From Haloferula sp. BvORR071 (GTDB lineage: Bacteria; Verrucomicrobiota; Verrucomicrobiia; Verrucomicrobiales; Akkermansiaceae): a stretch of DNA of 64,000 bases. The DNA is taken from assembly GCF_000739615.1 (NCBI RefSeq), contig NZ_BATP01000061.1:1-64000 (forward strand), read 5' to 3'. Below the pieces are notes generated by a model. The model worked only from the letters and a program-made list of their open reading frames with translations. It did not search any database and was not told the DNA's origin. Positions within the stretch are counted from its first letter, which is position 1; every line of letters starts with the position of its first letter. Positions 20,754 to 28,735 of this stretch are shown here, one piece after another. The translations under genes were made by a program, and so were the position numbers.

Positions 20754-22631
20754 ATGCAACGTACTTACTCCTTTGCCTTCTCCCTGATCTTGCTCGCCGT
20801 CGCGCATGCCGAGCGGAAGCCGAACATCCTGATCATTGTCGCGGACGACCTCGGTTATGGCGAACTCAGCTCGCAAGGCTTTACCAAGGAGATCCCCACA
20901 CCGCACATCGATAGCATTGCGGCGAATGGGATCCGCTTCACCAGTGGCTATGTCAGTGGTCCCTACTGTAGCCCCACCCGCGCGGGTCTGCTGACAGGCC
21001 GCTATCAGGAACGCTTCGGCCATGAGTTCAACCCCGGCCTGCCTGCCGATCCCTCGAAACCGATGGGCCTGCCGGTGAGCGAGACCACCATCGGCGATCG
21101 CTTCAAGGCTGCAGGCTACGCGACCGGCTGGTTCGGGAAGTCCCATCTGGGCGTCGCCCCGGAGTTCCATCCTTTGAAGCGCGGCTTCGATGAGTTCTTC
21201 GGCTTCCTCGCACCGGGCTCGCACGACTACCTCACTGCTGGCAAGGGCCAAAACGCCTTGCTCCGTGGCACCGAGCCGGTGCCCTTCTCCGGTTACCTGA
21301 CCGAGACACTCGCCAGCGAGGCGATCTCCTTTATTGAGCGCAAGAAGGACCAACCGTGGATGGTGTACCTGCCATTCAATGCGGTCCACAGTCCGCTGGA
21401 GGCCACCGCGAAGTACGAGGAGCGCTTTACTTCCATCACAGATCCCAAGCGCCGCAAGTTTGCCGCGATGCTCTCCGCGATGGATGATGCCGTGGGCAAT
21501 GTGCTCGCCAAGCTCCGCGAGCTGAACCTGGAGGAAGACACGCTGGTCTTCTTCTTCAGCGACAATGGTGGTCCCACCGATTCGACCACTTCCCGCAATG
21601 GTCCGTTGCGTGGCTACAAGGCCTTCACCTCCGAGGGTGGTATCCGCATTCCCTTCATGGTGCAGTGGAAGGGCAAGCTTCCGGCGGCGAAGGTGGATGA
21701 TCGCCCGGTGATCCAGCTCGACATCCTGCCGACCAGCCTGGCTGCGGCCGGTGTGGAAGTGGATCAGGCATGGAAGCTCGATGGGGTGAACCTGTTGCCC
21801 TACCTCAAGGGCGAGAACCAAGCCGCTCCGCACGAGGCCCTGTATTGGCGCTTCGGCCAGCAGCTCGCGATCCGCAAGGGCGACTGGAAACTGGTGAAGT
21901 CCGCCGCCGATGGTGTGATCGAGCGTGCCGAGCCCGGGACTGCCACCGTCGCAGGAGCGAAGCTCTATAATCTCTCCAAGGACATCGGTGAGTCCTCCGA
22001 CCTCGCTGCGGCGAATCCGCTGAAGGTCGCCGAGCTTTCTGCAGATTGGAATGCGTGGAATGCCACGCTCGTCGCTCCGCTGTGGACCCCGCCGGGCTTT
22101 CATCCGCAGGGTGGCCGGATCAAGGGTAAGCAGAATACAGAGGAAGAGACGGAGAAGGTTCTCGTTTCGGCCAAGGGACCATGGCAATCCGGCGATGCCT
22201 TGAGCGGTGAACGCTCGCCACGCATCGCGGGCAAGGCCTTCGAAGTCTCCGCTCGCATTGAGCCGGAAGGTCTGGCGCAAGGCGTGATCATCGCCCTCGG
22301 CGGAGCGAGCCGCGGCTTTGCCCTACATGTCGCTTCCGGCAAGTTGGTCTTCTCGCTGCGCGAAGATGGTGAAGTCAGCAACATCGCTTCCACGGCTGTC
22401 TTGTCCGCAGGGCCGCACCAAGTCGAAGCCAGCCTTGATGCCCAGGGTGCGGTCACGCTCAAAGCTGATGGTGCGGTGGTAGGAGAGGGGAAGTTGAAGG
22501 GGCTACTCAAGCGGCAGCCCGCAGCCGGCCTCTCGGTGGGCAGCGACACCGGCTCACCGGTGGGTGACTACCCGGAAGGCAATCCCTTCAAGGGCAAAGT
22601 AAGCGATGTCTCTCTAGAGATCGCGGAGTAG
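20754..22631 (+). CDS. Secreted S1-type sulfatase
   Basis: A 625-residue protein with a signal peptide (SFAFSLILLAVAHA) and the sulfatase core: NILIIVADDLGYGE (metal-binding aspartates) and the formylglycine motif CSPTRAGLLTGRY, whose cysteine must be converted by a formylglycine-generating enzyme. Further on, FFSDNGG completes the metal site. After about residue 450 comes a beta-rich domain (FEVSARIEPEGL... GFALHVASGKLVF) resembling a LamG/ConA-like fold. It removes sulfate esters from glycans outside the inner membrane. Its position beside two sulfotransferases is odd: it may trim the cell's own sulfated glycan or degrade environmental ones. Confidence 0.93.
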   Translation: MQRTYSFAFSLILLAVAHAERKPNILIIVADDLGYGELSSQGFTKEIPTPHIDSIAANGIRFTSGYVSGPYCSPTRAGLLTGRYQERFGHEFNPGLPADPSKPMGLPVSETTIGDRFKAAGYATGWFGKSHLGVAPEFHPLKRGFDEFFGFLAPGSHDYLTAGKGQNALLRGTEPVPFSGYLTETLASEAISFIERKKDQPWMVYLPFNAVHSPLEATAKYEERFTSITDPKRRKFAAMLSAMDDAVGNVLAKLRELNLEEDTLVFFFSDNGGPTDSTTSRNGPLRGYKAFTSEGGIRIPFMVQWKGKLPAAKVDDRPVIQLDILPTSLAAAGVEVDQAWKLDGVNLLPYLKGENQAAPHEALYWRFGQQLAIRKGDWKLVKSAADGVIERAEPGTATVAGAKLYNLSKDIGESSDLAAANPLKVAELSADWNAWNATLVAPLWTPPGFHPQGGRIKGKQNTEEETEKVLVSAKGPWQSGDALSGERSPRIAGKAFEVSARIEPEGLAQGVIIALGGASRGFALHVASGKLVFSLREDGEVSNIASTAVLSAGPHQVEASLDAQGAVTLKADGAVVGEGKLKGLLKRQPAAGLSVGSDTGSPVGDYPEGNPFKGKVSDVSLEIAE

Positions 22632-22733
22632 CGCAGCTTTGAAAGTTGCGGATGGGGCGTGCGGGGCCTGATGAGCTCCGGGCCCGCCTTGGCCGGGGAT
22701 GATCCCCCAGCACAACTTGCAAAGTCGTGCTAC
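22628..22733. repeat. REP-like palindrome between convergent genes
   Basis: Left arm from GTAGCGCAGCTTTGAAAGTTG at 22628 and right arm CACAACTTGC...GTGCTAC ending at 22733 are imperfect reverse complements (shared pattern GTAGCnCnnCTTTGnAAGTTG). The pair overlaps the stop codons of the convergent sulfatase and SGNH-like 4 genes. It may act as a two-way terminator; its form suggests a dispersed repeat. Confidence 0.5.
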
Positions 22734-23968
22734 TTCGCCAGTCCCGTCTTCACCAGCTCTTCCTTCCACTTCACGTCCTCCGCGCCGGTCTCCTTGAGAT
22801 AGGTCTGATAGTCAGCCCGCAGCTTCGCGATCCGCGCCTCGACGTTGCCGCTGGTGATCTTGTCGCCATAGGCGGCGAGATCAGGATTCTCCACCGGCCA
22901 GCCCATCATCTCGGCAAGCATGCCATCGCCCACGTCCTTGGTGAAGTGCTCGAGGTCGCGCCAATGCACCAGCACGGACGGCTCATTCTCCAGGGGGCGC
23001 ACCCGCTCGCGGTTGTAGGGATGATAGGAATAAAAGTCCCACAGCTCGACCGCCGGGCCGCTGCCGCCTTCCGCATTCAAGCGCTCGACCATTTCCACGA
23101 GTGCCTTGCGGTCGGTCTCAAAGGGAACCCAGTCCTTGCCCAGATCCGCGGACTTCGCCTGCAAGAGCACGTGGTTCGGGTGGAAGAACATCACCAGCCG
23201 GATTCCCTTCTCGCGGCAGTGCCGGATCATGGTCTCCAGCTTCTCGGCTTTGTCCTTGTTGACCGTTGTGCCCGCACCGGGCTTTGCCGGAACCCGCGCG
23301 TCATCGACAAAGCGGTTCTTGATGAAGTTGAGCTGGCCCTTGCCCGGTGCGGCGCCACCGCCCCCGGAGTGTCCCGGCCGGTCGCGGAAGCCGTGGGCAT
23401 TGTATTCGCCCGGCGTCTTCTTCGACTGCAGCACCAGGGTCTCCAGCGAGGTCTCGAAAGTGGAGACCCCAAAGACGAAGCGCAGCTTGCGGTCCAGCAC
23501 TCCGTCCGGGTTCAGCGGCGAGGACATGTAGTCGACCATTGGCCGGGTATCGCGCGTGTCGGTTAGATCGCCCGGGTCGATCCCGAAGATCACCAGTTCC
23601 GCCGGTTGCCGCGCGATGAAGTACTCGGCCATGGCGATGCTCTCATACATCAGCGCTCCCGGCATCCCGAGGTTCACCGCCTTCTTGTCACCCCAGGCGG
23701 GCGACTGCGGGTCGAGCGAACTGATGACCCGCGAGGATCCGAAGATCCCGACCTGCCAGTCCTGGTGCGAAAGGATCAGGCCAGTCTTGCCGGTGCGGGT
23801 GCTGGCGGAGATATCGCGATAGGGATCGATCTTCTTGCTCGCCCATGTTGCGCCCGTCACGCGGAAGGGATCGACCCAAGTGTTCACCGCCGCGGTCACC
23901 ACCGAGGCGAAGATCACCCCGGCGAGGAGGAGCCCCGCATAGCGTTGAGTCTGACGGTTCGTTCGCAT
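22730..23968 (-). CDS. Membrane-anchored SGNH-like protein 4 of the glycan locus
   Basis: A 412-residue paralog. Membrane segment LLLAGVIFASVVTAAV, then NTWVDPFRVTGATW, RTGKTGLILSHQDWQVGIFGSSRV, FGIDPGDL, ELRFVFGVSTFE-like KLRFVFGVSTFE, and HWRDLEHFTKDVG with the DxxH dyad. A Gly/Ala-rich loop near residue 205 is unique to this copy. It follows the glycosyltransferase gene by 10 bases, giving a two-gene operon. Each of the three minus-strand operons thus pairs SGNH-like proteins with a different enzyme class: MBOAT, sulfotransferase or glycosyltransferase. Confidence 0.8.
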   Translation of the reverse strand: MRTNRQTQRYAGLLLAGVIFASVVTAAVNTWVDPFRVTGATWASKKIDPYRDISASTRTGKTGLILSHQDWQVGIFGSSRVISSLDPQSPAWGDKKAVNLGMPGALMYESIAMAEYFIARQPAELVIFGIDPGDLTDTRDTRPMVDYMSSPLNPDGVLDRKLRFVFGVSTFETSLETLVLQSKKTPGEYNAHGFRDRPGHSGGGGAAPGKGQLNFIKNRFVDDARVPAKPGAGTTVNKDKAEKLETMIRHCREKGIRLVMFFHPNHVLLQAKSADLGKDWVPFETDRKALVEMVERLNAEGGSGPAVELWDFYSYHPYNRERVRPLENEPSVLVHWRDLEHFTKDVGDGMLAEMMGWPVENPDLAAYGDKITSGNVEARIAKLRADYQTYLKETGAEDVKWKEELVKTGLAK

Positions 23969-23978
23969 CGGGAATGAG

Positions 23979-24965
23979 CTACTTGGTCTTCTGGATTCCG
24001 AAGAGCCCGCGCAGCCAGCGCTTGAAGGCCTTTTTCCGGTAGCGGGCCGCCTCGCCTAACATGTGGTCCGCATACAGGCGGTTCACGGCGGGGGACTCGG
24101 CCTTGGGCGGATACTTCAGCGGGAAGCTCATCGCCGCCGTTTTCGCGCGGGCCACAAAGCTGGTGGAATCCGTGGTGTGCGTGGCATCATCGCCGAAGCC
24201 GAGGTTCGAGATCTGGTTCACCGCCGGGGAGATGCAGAGGCCGCGGCGCTTCATCACCGCATACTGCCACTGGTAGTCCCACACGTCGTGGTGATGGTGC
24301 TCCAGGGTCGAGACCACGCGGTCGCGATGCGCCTCGCGCCGCAAGTTTTCCACGCCCGCCACATCGAAGTCCTGTGCCGTCGCCTCGCGGATGCCCCTCG
24401 CGTCGTAGTCGAAATTCTGCCAGGCCCGTGCCCAGGAAGCCCAGCCCCAGGCCTGGGCATAGCGACAGAAGCCGAAACTAGATCCATCGTAGATCTGCTC
24501 CGGCCGTGCGGGTGCGAAATTGTTGCCGTTGATGTGCATCACCTCCGCGTCATCGGCATAGCGCTCCAGCAACTCCGCGCAGAAGGGAAAGAAGCTCAGC
24601 TCTGGCAGGCAATCGTCCTCCAGGATAATCCCCGAATTCTCCTGCGAGAAGAACCACGAGATCGCATTGCTCGGTCCGCGGCCGCAGCCTTGGTTCACCT
24701 CGGAGAAGCGGGTCTTCAGCTCACAGGGCCAATCGACCTTTCCGGCCAGTGCCCGGCAAGCCGCAGTCAGGTCCGCATCGCTCGGCCGGTTCTCCCGCGC
24801 GCCATCCACGGCGATGTAGAGCCGTGGCGGCCGGGCATGACGCACCCGCTCGAGGACCTGAAGCGCCAGATCCGGGCGGTTGAAGAGGATCATCAGCACC
24901 GGCGGGCACGGGCGTCCCTCTGGGCCATTGGCCGTGGCGGGATGCGTGGTCGTGTCAGGCGGCAT
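23979..24965 (-). CDS. Glycosyltransferase (GT-A, HlpA-like)
   Basis: A 328-residue protein with a GT-A type start (PVLMILFNRPDLALQVLERV), IAVDGARENRPSD, and an acidic metal-binding motif in GIILEDDCLPELSFFPFC near residue 115. WGWASWARAW and the DATHT region are typical of the group annotated as hemolytic protein HlpA-like or family 2 glycosyltransferases. It should transfer a sugar from a nucleotide sugar in the cytoplasm. It is the first gene of the operon with SGNH-like 4. Donor and acceptor sugars are not deducible from sequence. Confidence 0.85.
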   Translation of the reverse strand: MPPDTTTHPATANGPEGRPCPPVLMILFNRPDLALQVLERVRHARPPRLYIAVDGARENRPSDADLTAACRALAGKVDWPCELKTRFSEVNQGCGRGPSNAISWFFSQENSGIILEDDCLPELSFFPFCAELLERYADDAEVMHINGNNFAPARPEQIYDGSSFGFCRYAQAWGWASWARAWQNFDYDARGIREATAQDFDVAGVENLRREAHRDRVVSTLEHHHHDVWDYQWQYAVMKRRGLCISPAVNQISNLGFGDDATHTTDSTSFVARAKTAAMSFPLKYPPKAESPAVNRLYADHMLGEAARYRKKAFKRWLRGLFGIQKTK

Positions 24966-25029
24966 GCGGCACCCCCTTGGAATCCCGCATCGCGCCCCGG
25001 CGCAACGAAATTCTCCGCCCCGGCGCGTC

Positions 25030-25809
25030 TCAGGACTTCTTCCCGCGGGTCGAAGTCTGGCGAACGACCCGCTTCGCGGGCAAGGTCACGTCCTGGGCCT
25101 TCTGCCGGGACGCGGTCGCAATGCCTGCCGGAGTGGCCAAGCGATCCAGGATGTCCTTTCGCACGTCCGGATTGCATGACATCAGCGCATGGATCGGGCA
25201 GGATACGGTCACGTTCTCCGCGCGGGCCCAGTTGCAATTCTGCGAGGGCACGATCATCAGGTCCGCGCAGGTCCGGTAGGTCACCGCCGGCATCTTGCCG
25301 AGCTTGTATTCGGTCGAGGCCAGCTTGGTCAGCCAGTCGCTGCCCGGGCGCATCTGGTGGGCACCTTCGCCGTACCATAGCCAAGCGGTCCGGGTCCCGT
25401 AGTGGGGTGTGGCCACCGTGATGATCCCATCGCAGCGGCTCGCGCCGCCCAAGTCTTGCAGATAGCTGCGTCCGACCAAGCCGCCCATGCTGAAGCCAAT
25501 CAGCACGAAGTGCTCGTTCGGCTTCCACTTGGCATCGACCGCCTGCTTCAACTGCTCCGCCAGCGCCGGAAGGCCGTTGCGTGCGTCTGCTGGTTTCAGC
25601 GAGGGGCAGATGCACTCGACCCCGCGGGCTTCGAGTTCCCGGCGCAGATGGCCAAAGCAGCGCCACTCGTTCTGGAAGATCCCATGCACCATCACCACCC
25701 GGCGCACCGGGATCGGCTGGCTCAGGGGGCTGCTCTCCGCACTGAAGGCGGATCCGGCAAGCGACAGGGCAGCGGCCAAGCAGGCCAAGGCTTTCTTCAT
25801 CGCGCGCAT
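25030..25809 (-). CDS. Secreted alpha/beta hydrolase (triacylglycerol lipase-like)
   Basis: A 259-residue protein with signal peptide (ALACLAAALSLAGSAFS), the oxyanion strand VVMVHGIFQNEW and the nucleophile elbow GFSMGG. ATPHYGT follows, as in lipases of the PGAP1/LipA type. A late HALMSC supplies a candidate catalytic histidine. It probably hydrolyses an ester outside the inner membrane. It lies 64 bases upstream of the glycosyltransferase on the same strand, so it may or may not belong to the glycan locus; deacylation of surface material is a possible link. Confidence 0.82.
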   Translation of the reverse strand: MRAMKKALACLAAALSLAGSAFSAESSPLSQPIPVRRVVMVHGIFQNEWRCFGHLRRELEARGVECICPSLKPADARNGLPALAEQLKQAVDAKWKPNEHFVLIGFSMGGLVGRSYLQDLGGASRCDGIITVATPHYGTRTAWLWYGEGAHQMRPGSDWLTKLASTEYKLGKMPAVTYRTCADLMIVPSQNCNWARAENVTVSCPIHALMSCNPDVRKDILDRLATPAGIATASRQKAQDVTLPAKRVVRQTSTRGKKS

Positions 25810-25855
25810 GGAAGCAGATATTTCACCAACCGCAACCTAACTGAGTCCGCACTTG

Positions 25856-26200
25856 CTAGCCCGGAGGCCAGTCCAATTGTCGCCCGGCGAGGATGTGGAT
25901 GTGCAGATGCGGCACCGTCTCACCGCCATTCGGGCCGTTGTTCACGACCAGGCGAAAGCCGGCTGCCGCGAGTCCTTGCTCGCGAGCAACTTTCCCCGCG
26001 GTCACGAACAAGTGACCCACCAGTGGCTCATCCGACTCCACCGTCTCCGCGATCCGCGGGATCGGCCGGCGCGGCACGAGGACGAGATGCACCGGTGCCT
26101 GCGGCGAGATATCGCGGAAGCACACGCACTGCTCGTCCTCGTAAACGATGTCCCCCGGGATCTCCCGGTCGCAGATCTTCTCGAAAAGGGTCTTCGACAT
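25856..26200 (-). CDS. HIT family nucleotide-binding protein (HinT-like)
   Basis: A 114-residue protein with the histidine triad VPHLHIHILAGRQL near the C-terminus and the family start TLFEKICDREIPGDIVYEDEQCVCFRDI. HinT enzymes hydrolyse adenosine phosphoramidates such as AMP-lysine. Length and triad are complete. The start is the ATG at 26200. It lies between the hydrolase and a hypothetical gene on the same strand with small gaps, so it may be co-transcribed with either. Confidence 0.93.
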   Translation of the reverse strand: MSKTLFEKICDREIPGDIVYEDEQCVCFRDISPQAPVHLVLVPRRPIPRIAETVESDEPLVGHLFVTAGKVAREQGLAAAGFRLVVNNGPNGGETVPHLHIHILAGRQLDWPPG

Positions 26201-26246
26201 GCAGGGAGCCTAGAGCGGAGGAGTTGGCCCTGGCACGAAGAAATGG

Positions 26247-26819
26247 CTAGCGCTCCGTATCGAGCTTGAAACGCATCGGCCTGCGCAGGGGATTCCGCTC
26301 GCGGTCCATCTCATCAAGAAAGTTCCGGATATCCGCCAGCAAGGCATCACAGCGGTGATCCCATTTTTCAACCGCGCACAGCACCAATGCGGCTTCCTTC
26401 AAGCCGGTGAAGCGGATCTCCTCCGCTCCCGCTGCTTGCAGTTCTGCGAGTTCCTCCTTCACCAACCGGAAGAAGGCCAGCTCGAAGCCATTTCCGGCCT
26501 CTCGGGCGAGTCGCACCAGCGACAGCGGCACCGGCGGTGCCAGCGCTTCGAGCTTCTCGGCAATATTCTCGCAGCCGATCCGCACCAGCATGTAGCGGAC
26601 GCGCTCGAAGAGATCGTGCAGGGGCAGCAGGCTCAGCGGGCACTTCGTTTCGAGATAGCTCTCAATGCCCAAGCGGATTTCATCGACGAAGGGGAAGTCG
26701 TGACGCTCGGCTGCGGTCGCAGCGCGGCGGATCGCCACCGCCAGCCAGGCGGTGTCGTAGTTCATCACTTGATGACGCCCCACCTGGATGGCGGGACGGG
26801 AACCGATTAGGGAAATCAC
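26247..26819 (-). CDS. Hypothetical protein, possible ATP-cone-like N-terminus
   Basis: A 190-residue protein from GTG at 26819. No named family is certain. Residues 13-95 (GRHQVMNYDTAWLAVAIRRA, then VDEIRLGIESYLE and LHDLFERVRYMLVRIGCENIAEKL) resemble by eye the helical order of an ATP-cone domain as in NrdR, the next gene upstream. The rest is helical, with no motif. It lies 102 bases after nrdR on the same strand. A nucleotide-sensing partner of NrdR is an inference from context only. Confidence 0.65.
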   Translation of the reverse strand: MISLIGSRPAIQVGRHQVMNYDTAWLAVAIRRAATAAERHDFPFVDEIRLGIESYLETKCPLSLLPLHDLFERVRYMLVRIGCENIAEKLEALAPPVPLSLVRLAREAGNGFELAFFRLVKEELAELQAAGAEEIRFTGLKEAALVLCAVEKWDHRCDALLADIRNFLDEMDRERNPLRRPMRFKLDTER

Positions 26820-26921
26820 GTCGGAGTTTTTCGGATCAAGTTGAGGCGGGTGTGGGCAGGGTTGTGGGTGAAGCAGCAGTAGCGTGGGAAATGGCGGGAG
26901 TGGGGGGCATGGGGGAGTCGT

Positions 26922-27413
26922 TCAATCTTTGAAAAGGCGGCGTTGCATCGGATCACGCGAGGGCCGGCGCTCGAGCGCCTGGATCTCGCGGATGAATTCG
27001 CCCACGTCCTCGAACTGCCGGTAGACCGACACATAGCGGACGTAAGCCACCGGATCGATTTGATGGAGCTTCTCCATCACCTTCGCGCCGATGTTCGAGG
27101 AGGGCACTTCGGAGAGGTGATCCTGGTGCAGCTCGGTGAGGATTTCTTCCACCGCGCGGTCCAGCCGGTCCATCGAGACGGGGCGCTTCTCGCAGGCCTT
27201 GATCATGCCGCCGATGATCTTCTCGCGGTGAATCGCTTCGCGGGTTCCGTCGCGCTTCACGACGCGGAGCTCGGTCCGCTCGATCTGCTCGTAGGTGGTG
27301 TAGCGATAGGTGCAGCCCAGGCATTCCCGGCGGCGGCGGATCGTGGTGCCGTCCTTCGACATCCGAGAGTCGAGCACCTTGTCCTTGAATGAGCCACATT
27401 GCACGCACCGCAT
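26922..27413 (-). CDS. nrdR: Transcriptional repressor NrdR
   Basis: A 163-residue protein with the NrdR zinc ribbon CVQCG...CLGCTYRYTTYE (two Cys pairs) and the ATP-cone domain from VVKRDGTREAIHREKI to YVRYVSVYRQFEDVGEFI. NrdR senses ATP/dATP and represses ribonucleotide reductase genes by binding NrdR boxes. All expected motifs are present and the length is typical. I saw no nrd genes in this window, so its targets lie elsewhere. Confidence 0.97.
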   Translation of the reverse strand: MRCVQCGSFKDKVLDSRMSKDGTTIRRRRECLGCTYRYTTYEQIERTELRVVKRDGTREAIHREKIIGGMIKACEKRPVSMDRLDRAVEEILTELHQDHLSEVPSSNIGAKVMEKLHQIDPVAYVRYVSVYRQFEDVGEFIREIQALERRPSRDPMQRRLFKD

Positions 27414-27571
27414 ACACTTCCCCGAAAACGATGAGGTGGAGGGTGCCTACCATCCATGGCGGCGTCAACGTGAAAACTATGCCATATTTAGTAGAATGCT
27501 CCGATAGTCCGGATTTGTGGACCTAACTTTTTAAGGAAGGGTGTGAACTTGCCGGTAGGGTCTGCATCCTT

Positions 27572-27609
27572 ATAAAACAAACGCGCCATCCTGGATTCAG
27601 GATGGCGCG
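27572..27609 (-). terminator. Rho-independent terminator after the ThuA-like gene
   Basis: A perfect 12-bp stem (CGCGCCATCCTG at 27582-27593 with its complement at 27598-27609, loop GATT) lies 35 bases past the stop of the minus-strand ThuA-like gene. On the minus strand it is followed by TTTGTTTTATA. The rest of 27414-27571 holds no gene; it includes the upstream region of nrdR. Confidence 0.85.
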
Positions 27610-27643
27610 CGATAAGTCTCAGGCGATGGTCACGCCGCTTACG

Positions 27644-28624
27644 TCACTTCAAGTCTGCCGGCTTCACGCCCTTCTTGTAGGCATTGTTGCCGAAGCCCGA
27701 CGGCTCGTATTTGCCAACTGGCGTAGTATCCAGCTTGGCGGGAATCGCCAGCCCGGTGCCCCAGTAGACGGAGTTGGTCACGAAGCGAGCCAGCCCCGGT
27801 GAAACGAAATCGGTAGCCGCGCCCATGGTGGTGCAGATCACTTTTTGGGTGCGGCCCTTCTCGGTGGTTCGCTCACGCACCCAGGCCACCGGCATCATCG
27901 GCTCGTTCTTCTTGTCCTTGAGAATCTCGTCCTGCGGTTTCATCCCGGTGAGGATGGCACCGCGCAGCAGGACCTTGGCATCGTCGGGCAGCGTCTTCAC
28001 CTCGTACACATCCGTGGTGCCCCAGACGTCTTCCACCCCGCTCAGCAGGACGTTGCTCTTGTTCGCCTCTTCAATCACCCCGCGGGTGCTCTGCTTGCCA
28101 TGGGCGCCCCAGTGGTTGACCCAGGTTTCGCCCAGCACCTTCTTGCCGAAGCCGCCGTTGCTGTTGAAGGACCACGACGCATAAGGGCTTTGCTTGTTGT
28201 CCTCATAGCTGAAAGCGTGGGTGGAAGTGCGCATCCCTAGCAGTGGCTTACCGGCCTCCACGTAATCCACGAAGTGCTTCATCTCCGCGTCCGGCAGCTC
28301 GCGGAAGCGCAGGCTCATAATCAGGAAATCCGCAGAATCCAGCGCCGCCAGACCGGGGATGTTGGTCTGTTCATTCGGGCTGATCTCGCCGCTGTTCTTG
28401 TCGATCGCAAAGAGCACGGTGCATTTGAAGCCGTGCTTCTCGGCCAGCATTTTGCCCAGCATCGGAAGCGCTTCCTCGGAGCGGTATTCTTCATCACCGC
28501 TGATCAGCACCACGTGCTTGCCTTGGCCGGGACCGCTCTTGCCCTCGAAGACGAGCCATGGGTCATCGGCCATGGCGGTAAGGGTCAGCGTGAGCGGAAG
28601 GATGGTGCGGAGAAGTGCTTTCAT
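27644..28624 (-). CDS. Secreted ThuA-like domain protein
   Basis: A 326-residue protein with a signal peptide (LRTILPLTLTLTAMA) from the ATG at 28624. The ThuA-like (trehalose utilisation, class I glutamine amidotransferase-like) fold shows as KHVVLISGDEEYRSEEALPMLGKML, DFLIMSLRFRELPD, LGMRTSTHAFSY and NHWGAHG. Such proteins are abundant in Verrucomicrobia and Planctomycetes, where the true reaction is unsettled; some are implicated in sugar metabolism. It appears monocistronic, with its own terminator. Confidence 0.88.
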   Translation of the reverse strand: MKALLRTILPLTLTLTAMADDPWLVFEGKSGPGQGKHVVLISGDEEYRSEEALPMLGKMLAEKHGFKCTVLFAIDKNSGEISPNEQTNIPGLAALDSADFLIMSLRFRELPDAEMKHFVDYVEAGKPLLGMRTSTHAFSYEDNKQSPYASWSFNSNGGFGKKVLGETWVNHWGAHGKQSTRGVIEEANKSNVLLSGVEDVWGTTDVYEVKTLPDDAKVLLRGAILTGMKPQDEILKDKKNEPMMPVAWVRERTTEKGRTQKVICTTMGAATDFVSPGLARFVTNSVYWGTGLAIPAKLDTTPVGKYEPSGFGNNAYKKGVKPADLK

Positions 28625-28735
28625 GAATGGATTTGTGGAATACCGCGCAGCCAAGCGGCTTCTTGCTAGACAGGCAAGGACTCTGCGGAAAAACACAGAA
28701 AATCCATAAAAACCAAACACGTTCCGCGCCGCGGC

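Noticed and set aside
20724..22280. Long minus-strand open frame (518 codons) opposite the sulfatase
   Set aside because: It is a GC-rich antisense shadow: Arg/Gly/Leu-rich, without any family motif, while the plus strand has a complete sulfatase.
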